DNA of 64,000 nt from Scatophagus argus (GCF_020382885.2 NC_058506.1:19260318-19324317); one strand, 5' to 3'. Numbered from the stretch's first letter, positions 1-13,130 are shown. Numbers and translations: made by a program. Notes: generated from the letters alone by a model not told the origin.

Positions 1-1046
1 AATGCTGTGAGGGCTCATCAGTGGGTCGTCAATCCAGAAACATTTTTCCTCATTTGTAAGAGCTCGTGAGCAGCACCTCATCATAAACAAAAAACAGCTG
101 GACAGTTGAAATAACTTAGTTCACTAAAAACCATAACGTTTTGCTACTTTTAGCTCCAAGAAACGTTTATTCTGTGGATGTATTCTCAGTAAGTCGGCTG
201 TACTGAGTCTCAGCTGCGTATGAGGCTGAATTCAATCCTTAGCTTTTGCCTTTTCTTGTCATAAACGCGTTGACATACGTGAAGATGGATGATGCGGCTC
301 CACTTCCTCTCGCTGTACAAAAGTGAAGCCATAACAGCGTGGATACAAGTGCTGCCACCTTGCCTTGGTTTTTAGTTTGCCTCATGTTCCATCTGCTAAC
401 AGCGGGGGACAAGGGGACAACTTTTGGGGAGCTCTCATGTTGTCCATCTTTATGAACAGTCAGTGGGTGGCACTAAAGAAAAATATCGGAGGATCGCAAA
501 CGTCAGTGGGATTCATCTTGCAGACGAAGTATGTCAACAACTATGGGATGGACAAATCATGGAAGTCCATCCAATAGTTGCTGACATACTTCAGACCAAA
601 GACGTGGATGATCTCCATCAGCACGGCGACAAACAACAATTCACTTCCCTTATTTCTTATCTCATATAAGGCAAGATGCATTTTCCACAAGGCCAGTGAA
701 ATGTTGTTTGCATGGATGTCATGTACAATCTGAGACACAGTGCAGGGTATTACCAATGGAGCAAAATGATACCGTTAGACAGTAACCCAAAGCTGTAGTA
801 ACAAAAAGGAAAAGTTTCAATACACGAAGAGGTAGTCTGAAACACCTTCAACATCAACAAATGGAAACATTTAGTGGCACAGATAGAGTCACAGAGCCCG
901 GCCTCTTTTGAATACATGACACATTCTGAACATCAGGAGCCTTTTCTGATCCCGATGTCACGTCCAACCTGATGACTCTTCAGGTGTTTAGTTAAGGCTC
1001 TGGTTTTCAGTAGTTCCAGTCAGTACCACCCACCTCCTCTTCTTCA
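1..1046 (-). other. uimc1 3' flank / probable 3' UTR with old repeat
   Basis: No exon is recognisable. The stretch around 430-470 resembles a dispersed fish repeat (the CATGTTGTCCATCTTTAT motif). A long foldback sits at 526-592. The polyadenylation site was not located with confidence. Confidence 0.4.
526..592. repeat. Imperfect 28-bp inverted repeat with 11-nt loop
   Basis: Arms 526-553 and 565-592 match at 26 of 28 positions in inverted orientation, leaving an 11-nt loop. The size and shape are those of a pre-miRNA foldback or the remains of a small MITE. It lies about 450-520 nt downstream of the uimc1 stop codon. Confidence 0.75.
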
Positions 1047-4000
1047 TCATCGTCGCCTCTGGCTCGGCTTCTTGGGCCGATTTTGCTTCTTGAAGTCGAT
1101 AAGGCAGTCGGTGGCCTCAGAGATGGGAGTGAAGGATCTGATGGGAGAGTTGCTGATCCTGATGGCTGAAACAGCTCCTTCTTCCTCCTCCTCCTCCTCA
1201 TCATCATCCCGCAGATCAATGATCTCTCTGATGCAAACACACAAACCCAGGCTCTGTCATTGCCCTTATTATAATCATTATTATTACTATTTTACTCTGT
1301 GGTCAGGTTTCACTTGTTAATGAGATATTAATCTCATTGTGGCTTCCTGACAAAATTAAGTGTTTATATGCACTAAACACATTTTATGACACGCTAAATT
1401 ATTTCACAGCCAAAAGATCATTCAGACTTGATTCACTTTACTGACACGGAGCTTCCGTACAGCCATTAGAAATGTTGTGAATTTCTACTGTGAACAACTG
1501 AAGTCAGTGCAGTTGGGACGTGTGTTTTAATGGGTTTTTTAAAACTACACAACCTGATCCATACGAGAGCATCAATGTGACTGCCGAGTATCAGCACAAA
1601 TGTTTCTGACTTTGACTTCCGCTGATACAAACGAGGCCTTCAAACTGTCAGTGCAAACGGCTCTAAATCAACACGTAGACCAAATCATCAGGCTTAACAA
1701 TCTTTCTGAGACGTCTCACCCTGGCTGGTGTTTGGATCCAGAAGGCCGGGCATCTGTAAACATACAAAATGTAAATAAAACATGAGGCAACTCATGTTTG
1801 ATTTTGAAATTCTACTTCTGAGGCAGCAGAAACGAGTCTGGATGTTGATGGCGACCTGAGGTGAAGATCTCATCTGTAAACCAGAAAAGCAGCTGTCGTT
1901 CAGAGGTCAACGGGCCTGATTATCACGTTTTGTGAGCTCAACCTCAGTGTGATTGATGTCTCACATTTTCTTTTGAAACATCGGCCACCCAAACATCCTT
2001 TCAAGACTTTCAGACCCACCTGAATCTCTGCTCTCTGTTTTCTGCAGGGCTGACAGCAGATTTCCCTTCTGAAAGGTCAGAAACATAGAAAATTGTAGTT
2101 ATTCTTCACACCCAAAGAGTAATAAATAAAAATAATTAAGTTTAGGTACATGTTGTAAATTACTGACATAACATACCACGTACTAATTAATTTATTTATT
2201 ATATCTGCACTTGCTGTTTTTTGCACTTCTGGTTAGATGCTAAACTGCATTTCGCTGCCCTTAGTTACATGAAGTTGAATCTAATCTAATCTAATCTAAT
2301 GTTTCTGCGTTATCAAGAGTCATTTTCAGCTTATTTTCAACATGCAAATTCCCGGTCTTGTGTCAGTTGGTGTTACTGTTGGATGGTTGGGTGTTAAATG
2401 AGACTTACTGCTGCAGTCTTGGATGTCTGCCGCTGGATGCAAAGCTCTGTGTGTCTGCTGTAGTCTCTCAGAGGAACTGCCTTCTGACAGATGAAACATT
2501 TCTCTTGGTACCTGTGGAAAATAAGACCATCCATCTAAAACGCTGAGCTGTTCCTGTTAAATACGACCCCAGGCCACACGTACTTACTTGACCGAGTTGG
2601 AGAAGTCGTTCTTCTCTTCAGCAGCCCCTTCTGCTCTCCTTATTCTCTTCCTACGTGACTTCAATGACGCTACGAATTAGAGGAAAGCTTTTAAGTAAAG
2701 GTTTGAAGCCAGTGGGCCAAACTAATCAGAGGCGTTAGATAAAGTTCACGTCACCTTGGGAGCGGCAGGAGTCGGGCCTCCTCTCGTCCGTGATGGCCAC
2801 CTCTCCATCGCAGTACGCAGCGTGCATCTCGATCTCCGTCACAGGAAAGGATCCCTGACAGATGGGACAGTCCACACTGCTTTTAAGCATTTGAGGGACG
2901 ACGGCTGGTTCCAGTTCAGGAGCCGTTGAACTTTGAAGCCCTTGATCCCTTTTCTCCTCCACGTCTGGATCCTCGATGCCCTCCTCTACCTCCTCCTGTC
3001 TCTCATGTTGTCCACCAACATCGCTGCTTCTAACAGGGATGTTTCCCTTCATCTGTATGTCCACTGGAGCTGAAAAGACCCACATCAACTCATTTCTTAA
3101 ATGTTATTTCCTGATGACACGCACCTACATTTCTGCTCCACAGAGTCAGAGAGCAGGTGCTGGTTTACAGACACTGAGTTATGTGAATTCCACTACAACA
3201 CTGTTACTGCTACTCCGCCAAGCTTGTGAGCTTTAGCAGAAGTTCACAATATTTTAATATCATGAAACAAATTCTAAAGATTTACGGTGACTTTTGACCA
3301 AATGAGTAGTTCCTCTGTTTTGGCTGTGTAGAGGAAGGTTTAAAATTCATTAAGCATGCAGATTTACCGTCCAGCTCCACCTCCATCTCCTCCTCCTCCT
3401 GAGGCTCGTCCTCGGCTGGAGACTCGTCCTGCAGAATCATCTCGACCTCAGGCAGCTCAGGGCCTTTAGGTCGCAGCTGTGAAGAAATCCAAGAAATAGA
3501 AGAAAATGTTGTTGAAATAGAGAGAAAAGAGAGTGGACAAAATAAAGAAATTTATTGTTTTGTTTACTGATATTTATTTATTTTGATGATCCTGCCAAGA
3601 ATCAGTGATGTTAATCTGGAAAATCACAGCTACGCGCCAGGCACATGCTGATTTGTTATCAGGGAGAAGCAGGAAAAACAAGTCAGGTTGCTGATTCTAA
3701 TCTGAATAAACCTTTACACACACACTAAGCATAGACATGCTAAAGCACACACTTTGAAGTATATAATAAAAATAGATACCATAAAGTACACAAACATATG
3801 GACATAAAAGTAGAAATTCTAAACATGGACACTATAAAGTACACACGATACACTACACTCCTGTATGTGTAGTGTCCTGTATGTGTACTGGAATATGAAT
3901 GCTGTAAAGTAGAAACCACAGAGTACATTCGAGGTACAGAAACTATTCAGTATTCACTCTCCAGTACACACTGAGTGAGGACACCACAGAGGACACAGTG

Positions 4001-7000
4001 CTGTAGTACTCCTCAGTCGATCTTTTACGCTGAATTGCGCTGAATTGTGGCAGTCTGCAGCCGTCATGTTGTTTTAGTGAAATTCCAGACGCAGGGTTAC
4101 TTCCAACACAATTTCATATCCTCTGAGGTTCGTCCAGTTGTGATACAAACAGCACTGACTGCAGAGAAGGTCGGTTTGAAACTCAAAACACGTGAACTCA
4201 CCTCCGCAGCAGAGTCGGTGTACAACATCAGATCCTGCGTCCTGTCGTCATCCTCACTCAGCTGAGTCTCTGTTGTTCAACAGACACGCACACACACACA
4301 CACACTCTGACTGTCAGCAGCTCACAATATGTCTCAAAGTTTTTCATGAAAATTTCACAGCAGTGACAGAAAAGGTGTAGCTTCAGTACCTGGACAAACC
4401 TCACAGTCATCAGCATCCACCTCTCCTCCTCCCTCCATCTGCTTGTCTTCGTCTTTGCTCTCTCTTTGCTCCTCTTCACCCTTGTTGTCTTCTTCCACCT
4501 CTTGCTCAGCTGGGGGAGTATCAGCAGCGTCACACAGTCGCTTACTTCTCAGTCTGACGCCACGCCTGAAAATTATTTTCAATAAATACAAGAGCACAAG
4601 CGGCGTCATCTCGTGTGTTTCTCTGGATAAAACGGCAACTATTGGTCTGCGGTTTAAGACGGATCAAAAGATATGAATCCTGCCACTTGCTCTCCCAATG
4701 AATTCATCCTCACTGAACGTTTTTGGATTTTCAGCTGTTGGTCAACTAAAACAAGCAAGATGAAAACATAAAGGGTGGGGGAAAATAAAATGGCATTTTC
4801 ACATTTTGTTTGCCTAAGTTTGCGCCGTTAAGGGCTTCCTCGGATGATCTTAAAATCAATCGGCCAGGTTTACCTTTGAGGAAGCTGTTGAGGTGATTCC
4901 ACAGGTGAATCAGATGGAGATGGAGATTTCTGTGGGAAAAAACTGGTTCATGCTTATTGACTGCCTCACAATGAGTCACAGGTAGTTAAACAAGACGATT
5001 ACACTTCCTGTACAGGTCTCTTTGCACAGTTCTAAAATATGAGATTGAAACATCAGATCGTCAGACCCACGTTTGGATCCTGAATCAACATAAGGTCCAG
5101 CTAACCATCAAACACTGTCCATGAACACAACAGCTGGAGACTCAGCAGCTGCATTAAAATCAGTTTCATACCTCAGGCTGTGGCAGGATGGCCTCCCCCC
5201 ACTCGGCCTTCTGCAGCAGACCCCTCTGGGCCTGCTTCAGACTCTTCTCGTACACCTCCATCTGCGCCAGGATCACCTGAAGGCCGGGACACAGGTGGAT
5301 GGATGAACAGATGGAACAGGGAGAAATTAGATGGTGTGAAACTTAAAGAGAGTAGATAATTAAACGTGTGTAAGTACAGAATCAAGTGTTCAAGTTTAAG
5401 TGTCCATGAATGATGCATTTACTGAGATGAAACAAATCTTCACCTGTGTGTAGCTGTCTGGGTCCAGGCCTCGTGGGCAGAAGGGAACCCCCCAGTAGTA
5501 ATGCACTGTCGAGGCACCCACAGGCTCCCCAGACGGGGCCAACGCAGCACCGACCGTTTCCTCAATGCTGATTGGCTGTGGCCCCGTGGTGGGAGGCTGC
5601 TGTCGGCTGCTGCTGGACGTAGAGGCAGATGGTCTGAATGAGGTGTGTGGAGACATACGGACGGACTTAACATGAGCACAGAGTTGTCTTTCAGCTGGAC
5701 ACTCTCTTGAAAAAGTGATAAAAGGGCTAATTTGAGTATATTTCATATATTACTTTACATGCTGCTGCACTGTGATGTTCCTGACATGGACCAACAAACT
5801 AAAATTCACTGGCAACTTCCTGTTTCTGGTCAGCTTGATGTGGGACAGAGAAACGCTGGTGTCTTCTGTACCTGCGGGACGTCAGGTGGTTCAGGGGGGC
5901 GGGCTGGTCGTCTGCCTGATGAACAGGTCTCTCCTCTGGGAAGACCGGGCTGGGTGAGCCCACCGGCTGCAGCACATTACAGATGGAGACAACAAAACAA
6001 CAATATAACCAAATTTCTAAATTAAACAGAGTGAATTAACAGATGACACACAAACAGAAGTGCCAATATAAAAAAAAATACTGGAAGAGGAAAAAAAGAG
6101 AGGAAAAAACTGAAATGACTTCACAAGAGATAAAAATAAAAATAAATGCAGTCTTCAGCAGTTTAAAGTGCAAATAAAATGAGAACTACAGGTGGATCAT
6201 ACAGACTAAACATCAAATCGTGATATTCTTAACACACTGGTGCTGTAGTTTTTAACAAACGTTACTCCAACGGGAAGTGAGAGTGATGTTTTTCAAAAAC
6301 TGCAGTGAACAGGTGAGTCTTCACAAAGGCTCAACACGTTCTGACTTCCTGTCTGTGACCCTCAGCTCTGAACCCACTGGTTCCCACAGAAGACGTAAAT
6401 CTTTCGCTCAGTTCAACAAACAGGAGGTGTCGCAGTCTGGTAAACTGGTCGTCCAGCTGAGAGAAAACCTCCGTACCGTGATGCCGTCATCCTCGTCCGA
6501 CCAAAGTAGAACCATATCACTGCTCAGCTCCACCTCGCACGAGTCCCGGTCTTTGGACATTTTCTTCAGCTCCTTTGCATCATCTAAAACCAGAAAACAC
6601 ACACAGACCCGCTGATCAACAGGCTGCGTTCACATCATGAAGATGAATTAGGATCAGGGTGTGTAATGTTTCAGCGTACCCGACTTGGACGGCTCGTTAG
6701 ACCTAATGTCTTGATGGTGATCAGTCTCGCCGTCCTGTGTTCAAAGGCAGGAAGAAGAGAGGAGCAAACAGGACTTATGAAAAGATGTCTGGATGTTACA
6801 GCTGAAAAAAATATCCTTTAATGTCCTGAGATCACGTCAATTAAAACTTTGAGAATAACTGATGACAAAAAACAGAAACAAATTTCAGCTGAGATATCAT
6901 TATTGGTTGCTTTTAACTCTCACATGTCAGTATCAGTGCTTCTCTGCTACTCAAGGCCTGAACTCACTAGCCTCAGACTCTGAGAAGGACTTTGGGTAAC

Positions 7001-10000
7001 AGGACAAGGACTCACAGACTCTGAGCATTTCTGCACATCGAGACGAATCTCCTGTCGTCGTCCGGTCCTGCCAAACGCTGGACTTATACAGCGACTGTGA
7101 CTCTGCCCAGTCTGTTCTCCGTCCGTCTCTGAGAATTTAGGAACCTTGCAGGTTGCTGATCTCTCTGGGTGGGGTGCGGGACTTCCTGGGAATACTGGGC
7201 TCTGAGACCGACAGGACGTGGACCTCACAGAGGAGGTTAAACTCTCCTGAGGAGAGAATGTGAACCCTGAGTTACAGACTTGGGGGTTACAGGCACTTGG
7301 AGGCTGATCTTTCTGAGTATTCCTGCCAAACACTGGACTTTTAAAATACTCTTGATCCAGCTCTGTCTCCCCATCGTCTCCCTGATCAGTCTCTGAGAAG
7401 ACAGGACTTTTAGGAGATGCTGTGTGCTTGGACAAAGTGAAGTTACAGGAGCTTTTGGGAAATGTTGGGCTCTTGGGTTGAGCAGGTAAAGACTTTTGAG
7501 GCGAAGCCAAGCTGTCCTGAGAGCACCACACAAACCCTGAGGTTCTGCAGGCCTGCAGCAGGTTCTGGCTCAGCCGGGATAACTGAACTTCAGCTCTGCA
7601 GCCAGTTGAGGGGAAGACGGGGGATTTACAGAGCTGACAGTCGTCAATCTGCGTCGAGTCAGAGCTCTGAGAAGAGAAATGCATATGTGATCACTCACCT
7701 GAATCCAACATTCACTGTCTTTGAGCTCTGATTTTGGCCTCCACCAGCTCCTGAAAGCAATCATGAATTGCAGCCACAGATAGCAGCTACTGCAGACAAC
7801 AGCTCGAGCTCTTGGTAACCATGACAAGCAATGTTTTCTGGCATCTTATTGCTTAAAAAAATAATTAAAGAACCAAAACAAACAAAAATCAATAGACTAA
7901 TTAGAAGGAAAAAAAGTCTTCATGCCAAACCTGCGGTGAGTCCAGCGGCAGGTCCAGGACCTCTGAGCTGGAGGATGACGCCTGAGAGTAGATCTTCTGA
8001 GTCTGGGACAAGTCTGGCATTTCCAGCAGAGGACTTCCTTCAGTCCTTTTCCGTTTTTTGTTCCTCTTGCTTTCATTTCCACCTCTTTTTGCTCCTGGGA
8101 ATACAATACAGCATGTTTTCAAACTCTTTAGAGTTTCTGCAGTTTGATTTCATTCCAGCAGTTGGTCTGATTAGGAACCAAAATGACAAATCTGATATGT
8201 TTCCGTTTCCAGAGTTTTTCAGAGGCAAGTTATATTTGTGACTGCATTCTAACATTAACCACCCTTACTGGTCCGGTCTGTTAAGAACATAAATCAACTA
8301 ACTTATAGAGTTGAGGCTGGCCACCACAAATAAATCGATGCATGGGAAACGACGTTTGCTGCTATGGTACTTGTGTCAAAAAACACTAACAATACGTGTG
8401 ACCACCAACAACACACCCTACTCAGCCGTCTTCAGTGACTCACCTCGGGTCAGGAGTGTCTCTGCTGTGCAGACGTCCTGTGATGCTCCCTGATCGACGG
8501 GAGACGCAGGCTTTCCGTTTGGGTACGAGAGTTTCCGTCGAGAGGAGATCCTGAGTGATGCTTCAGTGTCAGGGTGTGTCTGACTGACCATCTTAAAGGG
8601 AAAAACCACACAAAGGGCTACAGCTGTAATTCTTAAATGCGTCAGTGTTTGAACCACATTAATCAAAGTTGACCTTTGGCTTTTTGGATCACTTGTCATC
8701 ATTTTCTCCTGTTAAGTCATATGAGTGAAATTTTGTCATAATTAGTGCATGAATTCTTGAGTTATGGCTGTTATTATTATTGTTAGAACACACAGTACCA
8801 CAGACACGCTTCAGTCATCGTTGCTTTTATATTTATTTATATAGAGAGGCATATTATTTTAAGTTACATGTATATAATAGTTCTATGCTTGTGTTCAACT
8901 CTCTTTGCTCAGTCATTATCCTTTGTTTTTAGCTGTACATCCAGTTCTATCCTCTAGTAAATTGTGCTGTGTGTCACACTCAGTCACTGAATCAAAAACA
9001 GGGTCGACCTCCATGTCAGAGCCGTTACTGTACTCACACTCTCCTGGATGGCTTTGATCATGGCCTCTTCCTCCCTCTGCTGCCTGAGTGCAGTTATACT
9101 GGCTTCCTGTTCGCTGAGACGCAGGGCCAAGTCCATCATTTCCTCCTCCGTCATCTCTGAAAACAGAGAGGCCTACGAGTCAGGGTTGTCTTAGTGATCT
9201 TAACTATTCACACAGACTGATGACATCATAACAAAATATGCTTAGTACGGTGCCACATGTAATGATGGTGTGACACATTCAATTGGCCTTGAAATGAGTA
9301 CAGTTCCATGTCTTACTTGCTCAACATGGTAAGAATATTTCAACTGTAAACATTCAGAATTATTTCTACTGAAATTCACTTCAGTGCTAATATTCTTGTA
9401 CTTTGCCATCTCAATAAATTTTGCACAAATTAGAACACAGTGTGTGGTGTTCTGTACCTTTGGGTTTGGATTTGTTTTCCCTCTCCCTTCTGCGTTTTCC
9501 TCTGAGTGTTACAGGTGGCAGAAGTGATGATGAGAGCTCGTCCTGGAAGAACAAACAGTCCAAGTTTTGGCGCTGCCATTTCTCTGAGGTCACAGAGGCC
9601 TCGTGTTTCAGTGATCTGGTTTGTCCAGTTTTTAGCTGAAGAGTTTGACAAACTACAGTAGATTCAAATTATCCCAGAAGTATCACTGATATGTGACAAT
9701 CCAGCCACAGTCAAAGCATCAAATCTACTCTGTTGGAAACATATCGTGTTTTTGCCATACCTTGCCTCAGTATATATTATATTATGTGCTGGTATGTATG
9801 GCTGTTGATGTTTTGATGGAGATTTTTTCTGTGCAAAACTAATTCCCCAAGGGGCAGTAAATGCTTCATTAAGACACATATTTAAATCTTCCCCAAACAC
9901 CGGTCTGAATTTGTGCGGTTAGGTGAATAACTGTGATTTGAAAGTTATTGGAAAAAAATAAAGTCAGACCAGCAGGAGTGTGTGAGAGCAGTGCTGCGAT

Positions 10001-10780
10001 ACTCTGCAACTCCAGAGTTTAGCGATAGGAGCCTATCTGTACATGAACCTGTTCATCTCAGCTGATTCTGAATAAAGTTCACATTTGCCATTGCCATGGA
10101 AATCAACATCCAAATCAGAAATCAAATGCTTTGTGTTTCTTCTTTTTTTAAGAGAAAGGAGACTTTGTATCAGCTGCACTGCAAAAGACTGGCCCGCACA
10201 CGCCCCACGTGACAAAGCTTCGAGTTATTCTCACTGAAGCTTTAAAGCCGCGAGAACGGCATTCTGGACACCCCTAATTTATTTACGTTGTCGTCTCCAT
10301 CGTCGAGAGCTTTGTCCTCCTGTGTGTTTTCGTCAATCTGTTGTTCTCCAGAGGGACTGTCACCAGAATCCTGGATCACTTGCTTCCTCAGAGCCATCCT
10401 GGTCTTCTTCTGAGAACCTTAAACCATCAGGGAAAAAAAAAGATTCAAGTGTTACATTTCAAAACCCTTCGATTCAGCATCTCATCACTCAAATTCCTGC
10501 TGATCAGAGTTTATTGTATTTATTTTTTTTTTATCTTAAAAACATTAAGAGGACTGAGAAACGCGTATGCAGCACACATGCCTATTTGTCTTGACTGGTT
10601 AAAAACACAGGATGAGAGCGATCAAATTAAATCACAGCTTCAATAATGTGATGTTTGAGACCAGGGGATAATCTTAGCGTACACTTAACCTTAAACTGCA
10701 CCAAAGCTAATGATAGTGGGCCTCTCTCAGCAGTAGTCACTTGATTTACCTGACGATGACGAGTGCCCTCTTCCTCTCAT
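1047..10780 (-). CDS. uimc1: uimc1 / RAP80, ubiquitin-binding subunit of the BRCA1-A complex (22 coding exons)
   Basis: RAP80 binds K63-linked ubiquitin at DNA breaks and brings Abraxas, BRCC36 and BRCA1 there. Exons in transcript order: 10780-10750, 10417-10287, 9542-9458, 9156-9038, 8591-8444, 8094-7931, 7666-6968, 6734-6680, 6583-6477, 5966-5872, 5633-5444, 5276-5172, 4929-4874, 4565-4400, 4267-4202, 3476-3368, 3069-2755, 2669-2588, 2511-2409, 2068-2020, 1753-1720, 1227-1047. Phases agree throughout, giving 3090 bp and 1029 residues. Seen: tandem UIMs (TEEEMMDLALRLSEQEA, REEEAMIKAIQES) in the fourth exon; a basic NLS-like run in the sixth; the Abraxas-interacting region (YYWGVPFCPRGLDPDSYTQ); two CxxC...HxxxC fingers (CPICQGSFPVTEIEMHAAYC, CFICQKAVPLRDYSRHTELC); and a C-terminal SEATDCLIDFKKQ block as in human RAP80. 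Human RAP80 is 719 residues; the extra length lies mainly in the 699-bp exon. The start at 10780 is inferred from phase; Met in the second exon is an alternative. Confidence 0.93.
2190..2302 (+). mobile_element. L2/Rex1-type LINE 3' end fragment, (CTAAT)n tail
   Basis: The sequence is the 3' terminus of a LINE family: CACTTCTGGTTAGATGCTAA, then CATTTCGC, then a four-unit CTAAT tail. It is the reverse complement of the 3' end of the longer element starting near 18695. It lies in a uimc1 intron. Confidence 0.6.
3720..3995. repeat. Degenerate short-period repeat in uimc1 intron
   Basis: Variants of TATAAAGTACACA recur about every 40-60 bp (for example near 3782, 3834, 3905 and 3925). There is no coding potential. 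It looks like a decayed minisatellite. Confidence 0.35.
6968..7666 (-). other. uimc1: uimc1 large exon with six SPxF motifs
   Basis: This 233-codon exon has a good acceptor and a GTGAGT donor and is in phase on both sides. It encodes CKSPVF, PKSPTF, PKSPVF, FKSPVF, SQSPVF and CISPAF, plus a degenerate KVPKF. A seventh motif, PSPVF, lies in the exon at 5966-5872. The rest is low-complexity Ser/Pro/Cys/Gln sequence, so the exon looks like a disordered linker made from a degenerate repeat. pS-P-x-F is the known BRCA1 tandem-BRCT ligand; its use here is inferred. Confidence 0.85.
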
Positions 10781-11059
10781 TTGTCCGATGTCACGAGTGC
10801 GGACTCCAAACAAACTCACCTCTGAGTTAAAGTTCGGAAAAAGGCGAAGCGAGAACGCTTTAACTACTTAAAGTAGATTAATCCACATAATGATCAGTAC
10901 AGCTCATATCTAAAGGCTCGCGCATAGCAGATACCTTCCGTTCGAGTTAGCTTACACAACCATTGATATGGAAACAAACTGGACACACGAGACACTAAAA
11001 ACTCTTAATAAAGTTCATCTTCTCAATTTTCTCTTAACTTAACCGTACAGCTCAAGAGC

Positions 11060-11235
11060 ACTTTTGGTGTTTGTGTTTTTATATATCGAAGAGCTAAAGA
11101 AAACTGCGATAAATCAAATTATATTCATTTTGGAAACACTCACAGCAGACTTTTCCTCACTTTCGCGGCGCCATGTTTGTTTCTGTTGACGTAATCACGT
11201 GATTTCTACGTAAAGCACGTCTATCACGCTGCCTT
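11060..11235 (-). promoter_or_regulatory. uimc1: uimc1 promoter and non-coding first exon
   Basis: Read on the minus strand, there is an E-box CACGTG next to a CRE/ATF-like TGACGTAA complement at about 11190-11205. A YY1-like AACATGGCGCC context follows at about 11170, and then a donor CT|GTGAGT at about 11143. No TATA box is seen. The only ORF in the first exon is a five-codon uORF. The same block is duplicated at about 18475-18560. Confidence 0.55.
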
Positions 11236-11391
11236 CACCGACTACAGGTTCATGTTACTTTTATTATTTTCTACATCCACAAATGTAAATTTTCCAAAGT
11301 TAGACCTCTTTTTTGTGTTTTTATGAAAGAACTCGAATTGTATTTTAAATCAGTGTCTTCTTCTAAAAATAACAAAGCTATTAAAACTATG

Positions 11392-12640
11392 AGGCTGACA
11401 AATCTTCACCTGTGTCCTGATGGCAACAGGGAGAAGAGTGAGTGTCCGGGGCGATGGGGCTGCCTGAGGATCTTCTCGGCTCTTGACCTGCATCGTTTGG
11501 TGTAAACGTCCTGCAGGTCGGGTAAAGTTGTTCCGATTGTCCGCTCAGCTGAGCGGACTTCCCTTCTAAGGGCTGAGAGGTCCTGCTTTGTGCAGCTGCC
11601 CATCCATGTGGTGATGCTCCCACTCAAGATGCTCTCAGTGGTGCAGGTGTAGAAGTTCCTGAGCACCTTGAGGGTGAGCCTGAAGTCTCTGAGGCGTCTG
11701 AGGTGGAACAGACGCTGCCTGGCCTTCTTAACAGTCCTGTGAATGTGCAGTGACCAGGACAGGTCCCGTGTGATGGTCACACTGAGGTATTTAAAACTGT
11801 CCACCCTCTCCACCTCAGACCCGCCGATGCAGAGTGGACGGATGTCCTTCTGCCGCTTCTTCCTGTAGTCCACAATCAGCTCCTTAGTTTTGCTGACGTT
11901 CAGCAGGAGGTTATTCTCCTGGCATCAGCTCTCCAGGTGGGTGATCTCCTTCCTGTAGGCCTGCTCCTTGTTGTGGGAGATTAACCCCACAATGGCTGTG
12001 TCGTCAGCAAACTTTATAATGGTGTTACTGTCTGATGTGGACACACAGTCATGTGTGTACAGGGAGTACAGCAGGGGACTCAGCACGCAGCCTTGGGGGG
12101 ATCCAGTGTTGAGGGTGAGGGGGGGGGTGAGTTATAGGGGCCCACGCGTACCACCTGTTGTCTGCCAGTAAGGAAGCTGTGGATCCACCTGCACAGGGAG
12201 GAGTTCAGTCCAAGATCACACAGCTTGGTTGCCAGCCTGGAGAGGACTATGGTATTGAATGCTGAGCTGTAGTCCACAAACAGCACTCTCACATAGTTCC
12301 CCATCCTAGTGTCTACGTGGGAAAGTGTCTTGTGCAGCAGGAAGGTTATGGTTATGGTTGTAAACACCAGTGCGAGCTGTTCAGCGCAGGCTTTGAGGAC
12401 CCGACCGCTAATGCCGTCAGGCCCTGCTGCTTTCCTGGTGTTTACACTTCTAAACATCCTCCTCACCTCCAGCTCCGTCACAGTGAGTGTCACCTCTTCA
12501 CCGGCTGGGAGCGCAGCTTCTTGCCTGCTGTCTGACTCGAAGCGTGCAAAGAAGTTGTTGAGCTCATCAGCCAGAGAAGTGTCGACTCTAATCGCGGGTG
12601 GATGTGTAGCTTTGTAGGTGGATGTGTAGCTTTATAGGAG
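11392..12640 (-). mobile_element. 5'-truncated, internally deleted LINE (Rex1/L2-like) with reverse transcriptase
   Basis: On the minus strand the translation starts at about 12610 with an RT N-terminal region (ADELNNFFARFE, then RKAAGPDGISGRVLKACAEQ). It continues with the RT core VLFVDYSSAFNTI and GLNSSLCRWIHSFLTGRQQ. A C-terminal block between 11873 and 11406 has FKYLSVTITRDLSWSLHI and ESILSGSITTWMGS. About 70 residues between the fingers and palm blocks are missing, and there are frameshifts. The endonuclease and the 3' tail are absent. It begins exactly where the uimc1-proximal flank ends (AAAACTATGAGG). Confidence 0.8.
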
Positions 12641-12693
12641 CTTCGGTACGTTCGCCTCATCTCCTGTATTTTTTTTTTTTTCCACATATATTC

Positions 12694-13130
12694 TTATTAG
12701 GGTGAGGAGCTCCGTCACCCGGGAGGAGCTCGGAGGAGAGCCGCTGCTCCTCCACATCGAAAGGAGCCAGTTGAGGTGGCTCGGGCATTTGTTTCGGATG
12801 CCCCCTGGACGCCTTCCTGGGGAGGTGTTCCGGGCACGTCCCGCCGGGAGGAGGCCCCGAGGAAGACCCAGGACACGCTGGAGGGACTATGTCACTCGGC
12901 TGGCCTGGGAACGCCTTGGGCTCTGCCCGGAAGAGCTGGAGAAAGTGTCTGGGGAGGGGGAAGTCTGGGCATCTCTGCTCAAGCTGCCGCCCCCGCGACC
13001 CGGTCCCAGATGTTTTATTTTTTTTTCATTTTATTATTATTTGTTATTTTGTATTTTGTATGGTGTATGGAGTCAAATTCCTTGTATGGTCAGAATCAAA
13101 TAAAGCTGATTCTGATTCTGATTCTGATCA
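12694..13130 (+). mobile_element. C-terminal remnant of a second LINE, with (GATTCT)n tail
   Basis: The plus strand encodes SVTREELGGEPLLLHIERSQ, LRWLGHLFRMPPGRLPGEVF and GRRPRGRPRTRWRDYVTRLA. This is the extreme C-terminus typical of many fish non-LTR retrotransposon ORF2 copies. The 3' UTR ends in AATAAAGCTGATTCTGATTC repeats at about 13097-13128. A near-identical copy is at 19762-20205. An 8-bp inverted repeat (AGGAGCTT... to ...CTCCTGTA region) lies just upstream at about 12636-12667. Confidence 0.75.
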
